A stretch of DNA of 64,000 nt. It comes from Spirochaetota bacterium. Lineage in GTDB: Bacteria; Spirochaetota; UBA4802; UBA5550. Below the pieces are notes generated by a model that saw only the letters and a list, made by a program, of their open reading frames with translations, was not told where the DNA came from and made no database searches. The stretch is taken from assembly GCA_016933025.1 (NCBI GenBank), contig JAFGBT010000025.1, positions 35,932 to 99,931 on the forward strand. Direction: 5' to 3'. Made by a program: the position numbers and the translations under genes. Positions within the stretch are counted from its first letter, which is position 1. Each line of letters opens with the position of its first letter. Below, piece after piece: positions 52,851 to 61,584 of the stretch.

Positions 52851-53501
52851 ATGGCAATGGCTCTTGACGAGAAGTTTTTCGAAAAGTTCGGCGTTGAATA
52901 CGCCCCCAAGGAGATAATATTCTGCGAATGGGAGCCGGGGAATGAGTTTTACTTTATCCAGTCCGGCAACGTGCGCATCGTCAAGCTGATCCAGAACCGG
53001 GAAAAGAACCTGAGCGTGCTTACCGACGGCGACGTGTTCGGCGAGATGGCGATCCTTGAGGAGCAGCCCCGGTCTGCGACGGCAATCGCGCTTGATCATG
53101 TGAAGCTCCTGAAGTTCCACCGGGATAATTTCGACACGCTGATGTCGGGGAACCCGGCCCTCGCCTACAAGCTCCTGGTCATCTTTTCCAAGCGTATATA
53201 CGACGCCAAGAGGCGTCTCATGATCCTCCTTCTCGAGGAGCCTCAGCTCAAGATCATGGACGTGCTCGTGATGCTGGCGGAGCAGGACCCGCACCTCGAT
53301 CTTCAGCAGGAAATAACACTCCAGGTGACGTCCCAGGACGTTGCGCGGTGGGCCGGTCTGACCGAGGGCGACGCGCAAAAAGAATTGACACATTTAAGCC
53401 GCACTGACAAGATTGAACTGTTCGGCGACAAGATCGTTGTCAAGAAAATCAGGGAATTCCAGCGGCTTGTTGCTTCAAGACGTAAGAGCATGTATCAGTA
53501 A
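52851..53501 (+). CDS. Crp/Fnr-family transcriptional regulator
   Basis: 216 residues, two bases after the preceding stop, so almost certainly cotranscribed. The cNMP domain (1-120) has VEYAPKEIIFCEWEPGNEFYFIQ, GDVFGEMAILEEQPRSATA with the expected Arg-Ser of the phosphate cassette, and a long helix (LAYKLLVIFSKRIYDAKRRL). The C-terminal winged helix (about 150-215) includes VTSQDVARWAGLTEGDAQKEL and IELFGDKIVVK. Compared with Crp, the recognition helix is unusual, so target DNA is unknown. Confidence 0.82.
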   Translation: MAMALDEKFFEKFGVEYAPKEIIFCEWEPGNEFYFIQSGNVRIVKLIQNREKNLSVLTDGDVFGEMAILEEQPRSATAIALDHVKLLKFHRDNFDTLMSGNPALAYKLLVIFSKRIYDAKRRLMILLLEEPQLKIMDVLVMLAEQDPHLDLQQEITLQVTSQDVARWAGLTEGDAQKELTHLSRTDKIELFGDKIVVKKIREFQRLVASRRKSMYQ

Positions 53502-53560
53502 CCCTCAACGTACAGTTGCCGATCCATTCAACGAATATGCACAGATAGCTAAACAACATT

Positions 53561-53634
53561 GCTCCCGTAGCTCAGGAGGATAGAGCAGTGGTTTCCTAAA
53601 CCATGTGCCGGAGGTTCGAGTCCTCCCGGGAGCG
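53561..53634 (+). tRNA. tRNA-Arg (CCT anticodon)
   Basis: A full cloverleaf: acceptor GCTCCCG/CGGGAGC, D arm GCTC...GAGC, anticodon stem 588-592 with 600-604, loop TTCCTAA giving anticodon CCT (reads AGG), T arm GGAGG-TTCGAGT-CCTCC. Discriminator G at 53634; CCA is not encoded. It lies between the Crp-like gene and prfA. Confidence 0.95.
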
Positions 53635-53684
53635 CAGAACCAATACAAGCGGTGATAACCGCTGTTTTTTTTCGCGAGACAGAT

Positions 53685-54755
53685 ATGAACGATAAACTTG
53701 ACAAGATAAGCATCCGATTCCGGGAACTGGAGCTCGAAATGAGCAGGCCGGAGGTTATATCCGAACAGAAGAGGTTTCGGGAGCTGACCAGGGAGCGCTC
53801 CCAGCTGGCGCCGATCGTCAATGCATATGAGGTCCTCAAGAAATTCAGGAAGGAGCTTGCCGATACCGAATCGCTGCTCAAGACCGAGAGAGATCCGGAG
53901 ATGAGGGACATGCTCCAGAACGAGACGGCGGAGCTCCGGGAGAAAATAGAGAAGCTCGACGAGAAGCTCCTCATCATGCTCATCCCGAAAGACCCGAGCT
54001 CGGGGAAGGACGTGATCATGGAGATCAGGGCGGGGACCGGCGGCGAGGAGGCGGCGCTGTTTGCCGCTGACCTGCTCCGCATGTATATCCGATACGCAGA
54101 CATGAAGGGATGGAAGATCGAGTACCTGAGCGTGAGCGAGACCGGGCTGGGGGGGTACAAGGAGATAGTTTTTTCCGTAAGAAGCCCGGAGGCCTATGAC
54201 TCTCTCAAGTTCGAATCCGGGGGCCATCGGGTTCAGCGTGTCCCCGAGACCGAGGCCGGCGGTCGCATCCACACTTCGGCGGTCACCGTGGCGGTGCTCC
54301 CCGAGGCCGAGGAGGATGAGATCGAGATCAACCCGGATGAGCTTCGCATAGACGTCTACCGATCGTCCGGCCACGGCGGGCAGTCGGTGAACACAACGGA
54401 TTCCGCCGTCAGGATCACCCACCTTCCGACGGGCATGGTGGTGACATGCCAGGACGAGAAGTCCCAGCTCAAGAACAAAACGAAGGCGCTCCGTGTACTG
54501 CGCGCGCGCCTTCTGGAAAAAGTGAACCGGGAGCGGATGGAGAGAGAGGCGGCGATGCGCAAGTCTCAGGTCGGTTCCGGAGACAGGAGCGAGCGGATAC
54601 GCACCTACAATTTTCCGCAATCCCGGCTGACGGATCACCGCATCGGGCTCACCCTCTATTCGCTTGAGAAGATCATGGAGGGCGATCTAGATCCGGTGAT
54701 AGATGCGCTCAAGAAGAATGAGATTGACGAACAGCTGAAGCGGAGCGACATATAA
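53685..54755 (+). CDS. prfA: Peptide chain release factor 1
   Basis: 356 residues from ATG 53685, the normal RF1 length. GGQ is in [17 protein letters not shown] near residue 228, and the stop-codon-reading PxT motif is PET in [16 protein letters not shown]. This makes it RF1 (UAA/UAG) and not RF2, which has SPF. It also has the central coiled part ([20 protein letters not shown]). prmC, which methylates the GGQ Gln, follows 10 bases on. Confidence 0.96.
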   Translation: MNDKLDKISIRFRELELEMSRPEVISEQKRFRELTRERSQLAPIVNAYEVLKKFRKELADTESLLKTERDPEMRDMLQNETAELREKIEKLDEKLLIMLIPKDPSSGKDVIMEIRAGTGGEEAALFAADLLRMYIRYADMKGWKIEYLSVSETGLGGYKEIVFSVRSPEAYDSLKFESGGHRVQRVPETEAGGRIHTSAVTVAVLPEAEEDEIEINPDELRIDVYRSSGHGGQSVNTTDSAVRITHLPTGMVVTCQDEKSQLKNKTKALRVLRARLLEKVNRERMEREAAMRKSQVGSGDRSERIRTYNFPQSRLTDHRIGLTLYSLEKIMEGDLDPVIDALKKNEIDEQLKRSDI

Positions 54756-54765
54756 CGGCGAGGTA

Positions 54766-55602
54766 ATGCCCGTGCGTGTTTCCCTGATGCTTGCGGATTC
54801 CATTGAGCGGCTGAAAGAGGCCGGCATACCCGGTCCCGCGCTGGATGCGGAGCTCCTGATTTCGCATGCGCTGGAGATTGAGCGGCACCGCCTTCGCACC
54901 GGCGACGACCGCGAACTTGCCGAGGGCGAGGTGCGGCGGATCAACAGGCTTGTCGGACGGCGGCTTAAATTCGAGCCGGTCGCCTATATCCTGGGGGTTA
55001 AGGAATTTTATTCGATAGAGTTCATTGTGAACAGGAACGTCCTCATCCCCAGGCCGGAGACCGAGCTGGTGGTCGACATGGCGATCTACTACGCCAGCCA
55101 GAACGCGGCGGTCGTCGATATAGGGACCGGTTCAGGGGCCATCGCGGTTTCGCTGAAGCACGCGCGGCGTGATCTGGAGGTCCACGCCACCGACATATCG
55201 GCGAAGGCTCTCGCGGTCGCCCGGAAGAACGCGGCACGCGTGCTGGGGAGGAAAGGGATCCGGTTCCACAGGGGAGACCTCTTCAAGCCCCTTGCCGGCA
55301 GGCGCTTCCAGGTGATCGCGGTGAATCCGCCGTATGTCGACAGGAAAGAGCTGCCGTCCCTTCAAAAAGAGCTGTCCTACGAGCCGGAAGTGGCCCTCTT
55401 CTCCGGCAGAAGAGGGAGGGATACCGTTGAGCGCGTCGTGACGGCGGCGCGACCCTTCCTGACGGAGGACGGGGTCCTCATAATGGAGATTGGCGACGGC
55501 ATGAAGGAATTCGCGAAACAAGCCGGTGAACACGGCGGTTTTTCCGTATCAGTACTCAATGACTACTCTGGGCTCCCCCGGGTAGCGGTAATGAAAAGGT
55601 AA
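54766..55602 (+). CDS. prmC: Release factor glutamine methyltransferase PrmC
   Basis: 278 residues. An N-terminal helical domain (about 1-75) is followed by a Rossmann methyltransferase with the S-adenosylmethionine motif VVDIGTGSGAIAVSL and the catalytic NPPY in AVNPPYVDRKEL. It methylates the Gln of the GGQ motif in release factors. The pairing with prfA is the usual one. Confidence 0.95.
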   Translation: MPVRVSLMLADSIERLKEAGIPGPALDAELLISHALEIERHRLRTGDDRELAEGEVRRINRLVGRRLKFEPVAYILGVKEFYSIEFIVNRNVLIPRPETELVVDMAIYYASQNAAVVDIGTGSGAIAVSLKHARRDLEVHATDISAKALAVARKNAARVLGRKGIRFHRGDLFKPLAGRRFQVIAVNPPYVDRKELPSLQKELSYEPEVALFSGRRGRDTVERVVTAARPFLTEDGVLIMEIGDGMKEFAKQAGEHGGFSVSVLNDYSGLPRVAVMKR

Positions 55603-55617
55603 TTACGGTTTCACACT

Positions 55618-56970
55618 ATGACAGCTACACCAGTACTGACAGACCAGATAAAGAAGATCACCACATTTATCTATATCCTGATACTTCTGTTTATCATCAA
55701 CATCATCTCCATTCTCAAGTTCAAATGGGACGTTATCCCGATTATCGTGAACGTTTACCTCTACGTGTTTTCTTTTTATCTCATCTTTAATTTTTCCATG
55801 ACGGAGATACCGCCTCTGAAAGACGAATATCGCTCGATTTACCCGAGAATGGGCGTCTTGATCCTGTTTGTTAAGACGAGGGTCGTGCCGTTCGTCGTCA
55901 TTTATTCGATCGCTGTCATCTACACGCTGATCAATTTCCTGGACAAGGAGCACTGGCCCTGGAACCCGATCCTCGAGCTGATGGACGGCAGGTTTTCTAA
56001 TACCGTATTTTATTCCCTTATACTCCTTCTGATTCTCAAGTTCAATCGCAGGCCGAAGATCACCCTTCTCCTGTTCGTGGCGGGAGCGGCGATCTATTTT
56101 CTCATATATCAGCTGGTCTTTTATTTTTCGCCGAGCGGCGCGGTAATGTCCGGTCTCAAGTTTTTCCAGATCAGCATCGCGCTGGTTTTACTGATATACG
56201 AATTCGTGGGTGATAAGTTCGCCTTCGACGCTAAAAAGCTGAGAAAGTCGATCATTGCCGGAGTACTCATGGGGCTCTTCATGTACTCGACCGTCATCGG
56301 CGGACTGGTCGCGATTTACCGGATCAGCACATTCGCCTCGTATCCTCAGGCGCGTTCGGGGCAGATACTGATGAGGCTCGGATATTCGTTTCCCCTCGAT
56401 AATTTCAAGTCGATAGTCACCGAGACCTCGGACCCGTACCTTCTGTATGACCTCATCTACTATTCCCGCGCGTATCGCCGCAACCTGGATATCACCCCTG
56501 TGGAATGGGAGAACCTGATTCTATCCGGCTCGATGGAGGTCGCGAACATTATCGCGTTTTATATCAATCTACTGGACATCACGGTTTCGTACAACCAGAT
56601 TATCTCGTACGCTGAGAAGAGGTCTGTGGATTCCGGGGAAGCGCTTGCCAATTCCGTCTACTATACCCATTACGCGTCGCGCTATTGCGTGGATAATATT
56701 GATAATATGGTCGATCGCTATGCGGCAGGGAACCGATACCTGAAAACATGGATCATCCGCGTTACCGGCGAGTCGAAATGTCTGCCGGCCATCCCTTTTC
56801 TGCTCGATGTCGTAACCGATACCGACCCGTTCCTATCGCAGGAGGCGTACGCGTCCCTCTCCAAGATTACCGGCCTGGATCCCGCGCAGGAACTGGAGGC
56901 GCGCATCAACAGCCCCGAGGTAATTCTGAAGTTCAGCGAATTTTATCGGGACTCTCGCAGCAAGAATTGA
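55618..56970 (+). CDS. Unknown multi-pass membrane protein with soluble C-terminal domain
   Basis: 450 residues. About seven membrane helices between residues 10 and 245 (IYILILLFIINIISIL, VYLYVFSFYLIFNFS, VIYSIAVIYTLINF and others). The second half is soluble and helical, ending in a HEAT-like unit (KCLPAIPFLLDVVTDTDPFLSQEAYASLSKITG). No family was recognised. It follows prmC by 15 bases, so it may be cotranscribed. Its 3' end overlaps the convergent nth gene by 38 bases. Confidence 0.75.
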   Translation: MTATPVLTDQIKKITTFIYILILLFIINIISILKFKWDVIPIIVNVYLYVFSFYLIFNFSMTEIPPLKDEYRSIYPRMGVLILFVKTRVVPFVVIYSIAVIYTLINFLDKEHWPWNPILELMDGRFSNTVFYSLILLLILKFNRRPKITLLLFVAGAAIYFLIYQLVFYFSPSGAVMSGLKFFQISIALVLLIYEFVGDKFAFDAKKLRKSIIAGVLMGLFMYSTVIGGLVAIYRISTFASYPQARSGQILMRLGYSFPLDNFKSIVTETSDPYLLYDLIYYSRAYRRNLDITPVEWENLILSGSMEVANIIAFYINLLDITVSYNQIISYAEKRSVDSGEALANSVYYTHYASRYCVDNIDNMVDRYAAGNRYLKTWIIRVTGESKCLPAIPFLLDVVTDTDPFLSQEAYASLSKITGLDPAQELEARINSPEVILKFSEFYRDSRSKN

Positions 56971-57571
56971 CCGGGCACCCGGCGCAAAGGGGGGTGCGCG
57001 CCCTGCAGACGGCCCTTCCATGGCGGATGAGAAGAAGATGGGCGAGCTTCCAGCGGGCCTTCGGGATGAGGGCGGTGAGGGAGCGCTCGACATCCAGTGG
57101 GTTTCGGGAATCCGCATAACCGAGCCTGTTCGCGATTCGGATGATGTGGGTGTCCACGGCCAGCGCCGGCACGTCGAAGCCCATGGAGAGGATTACATTC
57201 GCTGATTTTCTTCCGATGCCGGGGAGCCGTACCAGCTCCTCGCGGTTGCCGGGCAGCCTGCCACCATGCCGTTCCAAAACCGCTCGTGCAAGTCCGATGA
57301 TATTTTTCGCCTTGTTGCGGTAGAAGCCCGTGCTGCGGACGATCTTCATCACATCGCCCGTGCGGGCCAGCGCAAGGCTTCTAAAATCGGGGTAGGCGCC
57401 GAACAGCTCGCCGGTGACCGAATTGACCTGCCGGTCCGTCGTCTGGGCCGAGAGGACGACCGCGACCGCGAGCTGGTATTTATTGCGGTATACCAGGTCT
57501 GCTCTCACATCCGGGTAATAGCGGCGCAGCGCGTTCATGATGCGGTCAGAAAGTTCGCGGGTCATTTCCAC
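56933..57571 (-). CDS. nth: Endonuclease III
   Basis: 212 residues. HhH in VRLPGIGRKSANVIL supplies the catalytic Lys; Asp is in AVDTHIIRIANRLG. The iron-sulphur loop near the C-terminus has Cys at the required CX6CX2CX5C-like spacing (CRARTPLCAGCPVNSC). It removes oxidised pyrimidines. The start is probably GTG 57571 or ATG 57565. The convergent overlap of 38 bases with the membrane protein gene lies beyond the last cysteine. Confidence 0.93.
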   Translation of the reverse strand: MEMTRELSDRIMNALRRYYPDVRADLVYRNKYQLAVAVVLSAQTTDRQVNSVTGELFGAYPDFRSLALARTGDVMKIVRSTGFYRNKAKNIIGLARAVLERHGGRLPGNREELVRLPGIGRKSANVILSMGFDVPALAVDTHIIRIANRLGYADSRNPLDVERSLTALIPKARWKLAHLLLIRHGRAVCRARTPLCAGCPVNSCCESPDKIR

Positions 57572-57701
57572 AATGGCATCATCCGAGTCCTTCCCCTCCC
57601 TTGATGGAACGGGCGAGGGAAGGGTGATTTAATTCATTACCACGCCCCACCCTTCATCCTTCATCGATGGGGAGTGAATTATGCAATGTATAACAGGCTT
57701 T

Positions 57702-58304
57702 TTATTCCTGTCGTATCAGCTTCAGCAATATTTCCCGTGCCGCGTCCAGGGCCTTTGCCCGGTGGCTGATCAGGTTTTTTTCCTCCAACGTGAGTTCGGC
57801 CATGGTCCTTCCGAGCTCGGGGAGGTAAAGAACGGGATCGTAGCCGAAGCCGCCGTCGCCCGTCATTCGTTCCGCGATCACCCCCTCGCAGGTTCCCTCG
57901 GCCGAATATGTCGCGCCGTCAGGGAGTGCAATGGCAATAACGCAGACAAATCGCGCACCGCGCTTCCCCGGGGGAAGGCCCTTCATCTCGTCGAGGAGGA
58001 GCCTGTTGCGGTCCGCGTCTGTCGAGGATTCTCCTCCGTACCGGGCTGAATGGACGCCCGGGCGTCCGCCGAGGGCGTCGACCACCAGGCCGGAATCGTC
58101 AGCCATGGAAGGGAGGTTCGTGTAACGGGCTATTTCGACCCCTTTTTTCATCGCGTTTTCGAGGAAGCTGTTGCCGTCTTCAACCACAACAGGAGGATTC
58201 GGGAATGAATCGGGGGTAACCAGGGTGAGTCCCCTGATATCGGAGAACTTGTCCCGGATTTCACGGATCTTGCCCCTATTATTTGTGGCGATGACCAGTT
58301 TCAT
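57702..58304 (-). CDS. rdgB: XTP/dITP pyrophosphatase (RdgB/HAM1)
   Basis: 200 residues from ATG 58304, the family's normal opening (MKLVIATNNRGKIREI); an upstream frame of 16 residues adds nothing conserved. SMADDSGLVVDALGGRPGVHSARYGG, GEGT-like EGTCEGVI and GFGYDPVLYLPELG are all there. It hydrolyses non-canonical purine nucleoside triphosphates so that they are not built into DNA. Probably not in the nth operon, since 130 bases separate them. Confidence 0.95.
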   Translation of the reverse strand: MKLVIATNNRGKIREIRDKFSDIRGLTLVTPDSFPNPPVVVEDGNSFLENAMKKGVEIARYTNLPSMADDSGLVVDALGGRPGVHSARYGGESSTDADRNRLLLDEMKGLPPGKRGARFVCVIAIALPDGATYSAEGTCEGVIAERMTGDGGFGYDPVLYLPELGRTMAELTLEEKNLISHRAKALDAAREILLKLIRQE

Positions 58305-58345
58305 GCTATTAATGCTACCCTGCCGCTGTCTTTCTCGGAATATTT

Positions 58346-58492
58346 CCCCCAAACCCCCAAGCGGAGGGCTTTTTTACTTATAATTAATCGTGGTTCTGAA
58401 ACCCGGTTTTTTTAAAAGTCCCCCTCCGGGCGTCGCACTGAGCCCTTCGGCAAGCTCAGGACAAGCCTGTCGAAGTGGGATTTTGGGGGGTT
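58346..58492. repeat. composite inverted-repeat element
   Basis: The left part (58346-58375) reads CCCCCAAACCCCC then GGAGGGCTTTTT. The right part starts AAAAGTCCCCCTCCGGG at 58414 and ends GATTTTGGGGGG at 58492, roughly the inverse. Inside the right part is a near-palindrome (CACTGAGCCC through GTCGAAGTG, 58436-58477). This looks like a small non-autonomous element. No gene. Confidence 0.5.
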
Positions 58493-58603
58493 GTTGCGCA
58501 ACCCAAGAAGGGTAAATTCTTGATTATTTTTTCAAAAACAGATTGAAATACTGCATGAATTTTATCAAATATATTTTAGGAAATAGTAGTGAAAATATAA
58601 ATT

Positions 58604-60646
58604 ATGAAGATTGCAATTATCGAATTCCTTTCTCTCCTGATTTCTGACCTGGCGGTAGTCCTGATACTGTCATACCTGTATTCCCAGTTCCACATCATAC
58701 ATAACCGCGTCGTATATATTCTCATCGGCACGGTGTTTTTCCTCATCGTCATTCGGGCGCTCCTCTTTTTCCTGAGCAACTGGTTTTTTTACCGCCAGCG
58801 GATCAATACCATCAAGAGGCTGGTTTCGGAATTCAAGAAGGGTCATTTCATTCAGAACATAAGGGAATTCAGCGTGGACAACGAGCTCGATGAAATAACC
58901 AAGGAGCTGCTGGTCGTCGGGAAGCACCTCGACAGCATTGTTTCATCGCAGAAAAAGGAGATCGACAACTTCAACGAGCTGTACAATAGTATAATTTTCT
59001 CCATCGGCTCGTATTTCATCGTCCTCGGTGATGACGACACGGTGCTGTTCGCCAACGAGGATTTCTACAAGAAGTTTCAGTTCCGCCGTGACGAAATATA
59101 CGGAAAGAAAATAGAGGATATTTTTTACTTCGTTAACGCGCGCCTCAAGGGAGGCATTGTCCAGGTGCGCCAGACACGCGCCCCTGTGGTCCTTGAAAAG
59201 ACCCACCTCCTCACCCTCAACAAGGTGTCGGTCATCGCGGACGTCAAGATCTCTAACATCGTCGTTAAAGAAGCGAATCAAATCATCATTATAATCGATG
59301 ACGTGACCAAGAAGCTCAGGAACGATTACCAGATTTCGCTGATGAGCCAGATCTCCGAGTCCATCCAGAAGGACGACGAGATCGACCGGGTGCTTTTCAC
59401 GATACTCACCGGCGTCACCTCCGGCGCAGGGCTTGGCTTCAACCGGGCCATGCTGTTCCTGGTCGAGGACGGATTCCTGGTCGGGAAAATGGCGGTCGGG
59501 CCGGATTCGTTCGAGGAGGCGATAGAGATTTGGACCGCTGCGGCCGAGTCGACGGAAAGCGTGTTCGACGAGATCAGATCCGCGGAGATGAGGGCCGGGG
59601 TAACCCTCCTCAGCCGCGTGCTAAACACAAGGTTTTCACGGCAGGCGCCGAATATTTTCAACCTGGCGCTGGACAATACGGAGAGCATCCATGTCAGCGA
59701 CATGTGGACCGACGCGCGTATGAGCCAGGATATTCGAGAGCTGATGGACGTCAACGAGTTCATTGTCGTGCCGCTGATCGTGGTCAACAAGGCCATGGGC
59801 GTCATCGTCGCGGACAACAAGTTCAACAATGCGCCGATCGTTCGGGAGAGCATCGAGCTCCTCTCGATCTTTGCTTCCCAGGCCGCCATGTCGATCGAGA
59901 GCTACGGCAACCTGGACATGGTGCGGAGCGAGATGCAGAAGTTGTCTGCGCGGCAGGAGGCGATCATCGAGTCCGAGAAGCTCGCGGCCGTCGGAAGGAT
60001 CGCCGCGCACATGGCTCACGAGATCAGGAACCCGCTGGTGACGATGGGGGGCTATGCCCGCCGCATCATGCAGCTCCCGAAGGAGAAATCGAAGATCAGC
60101 AGGAAGATCGACACCTCGGCGGAGATCATCCTCAAGGAATGCGAGCGGCTCGAAAAGACGCTTTCCAATGTGATGGATTTTTCCCGCCCGGCGAAGTTCA
60201 TCAAGGAGTTCCACAGCATCAATGACGTCATCACCGACACGGTGAATTTACTGAAGAACCTGTTCTTGGAAAAAAAGGTTGAAGTTATGCTGAACCTGAG
60301 CGAGGAGCTGCCACTCGTAAAATCGGATTTCAACCAGATGAAGCAGGTAATGCTGAACCTTCTGCAGAATTCACTGGACGCGACGCCGCCGGGCGGCACC
60401 ATCAGTATCAGCACCGGGAGCGATGAAGAGGTAATCGATATCAATATATGCGATAACGGATTGGGCATAGACGAGGAGGATCCTAATGTCGTGTTCGAGC
60501 CTTTTTATTCAACGAAGCTTACCGGGGTCGGACTGGGCCTCGCCATCGTAAAAAAAATAGTCAAGGACCATAACGGTATGATTCGGGCGCAGAACCGTGA
60601 GGAGGGTGGGGCCGAGTTCATTATACGACTTCCGATTCCCGGGTAG
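58604..60646 (+). CDS. Membrane sensor histidine kinase (PAS-GAF-HisKA)
   Basis: 680 residues. Two membrane helices near the start (ILSYLYSQFHIIHNRVVYIL and FLIVIRALLFFLSNW), a HAMP-like linker, PAS (about 125-235), GAF (250-425), then HisKA with AHMAHEIRNPLVTMGG near 470, and an HATPase domain (NQMKQVMLNLLQNSLDATPPGG, DNGLGIDEEDP, GVGLGLAIVKKIV). It should autophosphorylate on the His of AHMAHE and pass phosphate to the receiver gene 145 bases downstream. No good ribosome site before the ATG. Confidence 0.9.
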   Translation: MKIAIIEFLSLLISDLAVVLILSYLYSQFHIIHNRVVYILIGTVFFLIVIRALLFFLSNWFFYRQRINTIKRLVSEFKKGHFIQNIREFSVDNELDEITKELLVVGKHLDSIVSSQKKEIDNFNELYNSIIFSIGSYFIVLGDDDTVLFANEDFYKKFQFRRDEIYGKKIEDIFYFVNARLKGGIVQVRQTRAPVVLEKTHLLTLNKVSVIADVKISNIVVKEANQIIIIIDDVTKKLRNDYQISLMSQISESIQKDDEIDRVLFTILTGVTSGAGLGFNRAMLFLVEDGFLVGKMAVGPDSFEEAIEIWTAAAESTESVFDEIRSAEMRAGVTLLSRVLNTRFSRQAPNIFNLALDNTESIHVSDMWTDARMSQDIRELMDVNEFIVVPLIVVNKAMGVIVADNKFNNAPIVRESIELLSIFASQAAMSIESYGNLDMVRSEMQKLSARQEAIIESEKLAAVGRIAAHMAHEIRNPLVTMGGYARRIMQLPKEKSKISRKIDTSAEIILKECERLEKTLSNVMDFSRPAKFIKEFHSINDVITDTVNLLKNLFLEKKVEVMLNLSEELPLVKSDFNQMKQVMLNLLQNSLDATPPGGTISISTGSDEEVIDINICDNGLGIDEEDPNVVFEPFYSTKLTGVGLGLAIVKKIVKDHNGMIRAQNREEGGAEFIIRLPIPG

Positions 60647-60790
60647 TTCGGCGCGCGAAGGCGTGATTTCGAAACCGCGCCTTCGCACGATGGATAATCA
60701 CCGATACTATTAATATAAATTAATTGATTGAAAAAAATATTGGATTCAATTATCATATAATCATACAGGATATCTGTCAGGGAGGGCCGC

Positions 60791-61150
60791 ATGGCAAAAT
60801 TATTAATCGTTGAAGACGAGAAGCACCAGCGCGAGCTCTATTCTATGGAATTCGAGGACGAGGGATACGAGGTCGACCAGGCGAGCAACGGAAAGGAAGC
60901 CGTTGAAATGGTAAAGACAAACAAATACGACCTGGTCATAATGGATATCCGCATGCCGGAAATGGATGGAATAGAGGCGCTCGGGAAAATACTTTCACGG
61001 GACAAAAAAATACCTATTATCATCTATACCGCATATTCGAATTATAAAAGCAACTTCATGACCTGGACAGCGGACGCCTATGTGACGAAATCCTCCAATC
61101 TGGACGAGATAAAGGGGAAGGTCAAAGAAATCCTTACCGCCAGGACCTGA
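60791..61150 (+). CDS. Single-domain response regulator
   Basis: 119 residues, only a receiver domain: VEDEKHQREL, phospho-acceptor Asp in LVIMDIRMPEMDG near 53, Thr/Ser in IYTAYS, and Lys in YVTKSS. GGGAGG precedes the ATG. No output domain, so it must work through protein contacts. The histidine kinase upstream is the likely partner. Confidence 0.93.
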   Translation: MAKLLIVEDEKHQRELYSMEFEDEGYEVDQASNGKEAVEMVKTNKYDLVIMDIRMPEMDGIEALGKILSRDKKIPIIIYTAYSNYKSNFMTWTADAYVTKSSNLDEIKGKVKEILTART

Positions 61151-61165
61151 GGTTGGACCGCATAA

Positions 61166-61198
61166 CAAAAAAAGGATGCGTTAGCGCATCCTTTTTTT
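61166..61198. terminator. bidirectional terminator
   Basis: GGATGCG/CGCATCC stem, four-base loop, A-run before and T-run after. It serves the receiver gene and, on the other strand, the small lipoprotein gene. Confidence 0.9.
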
Positions 61199-61215
61199 GA
61201 TTATTTGGAATTTAA

Positions 61216-61374
61216 TTACTTGGCTTCGGCTTCTTCAGCAGGAGCGGCTTCTTCAGCCGGAGCTTCTACAGCTTCGCCTTCTTGCGGAGCATCAGTTTTC
61301 TTGCAAGCAACAAAGCCGGCGCTGAGAGCAAGCGCAAAGATAGAGACGAAGATCAAAGAAAAAATTCTTTTCAT
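61216..61374 (-). CDS. 52-residue Ala/Glu-rich lipoprotein
   Basis: The signal peptide (KRIFSLIFVSIFALALSAGFVAC) has a lipobox FVAC, so Cys24 is probably lipidated. The mature part is only 29 residues: KKTDAPQEGEAVEAP, then Ala-Glu repeats ending EEAEAK. It resembles small abundant envelope lipoproteins, but no family was recognised. AAGGAG lies 10 bases before the ATG. A promoter (61428-61456) and a terminator (61166-61198) frame it as a one-gene unit. Confidence 0.75.
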   Translation of the reverse strand: MKRIFSLIFVSIFALALSAGFVACKKTDAPQEGEAVEAPAEEAAPAEEAEAK

Positions 61375-61427
61375 ATTATGTACTCCTTCTATTTGTAATT
61401 AAAATTTTTTGTGCATCTTTGTACAAT

Positions 61428-61456
61428 GTTATAAAAAATCAATGAAAAAACTTCAA
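61428..61456 (-). promoter_or_regulatory. promoter of the small lipoprotein gene
   Basis: Minus strand: TTGAAG (61451-61456), 17-base spacer, TATAAC (61428-61433), about 50 bases before the ATG. Confidence 0.55.
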
Positions 61457-61584
61457 ATTATTGATTATTTTTTAATAATTGAAATATCATAATTTTTTAA
61501 AACGAAGACATCTAAGTCATAAAAACATTAAAACGTCAATATTTTTTATAATTTTTTTCAATTTTTCAGGGTATTTTAGGGCGA

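Noticed and set aside
53505..54638. 377-residue minus-strand frame opposite prfA
   Set aside because: It runs through the tRNA-Arg gene and the GGQ motif of RF1, so it is antisense.
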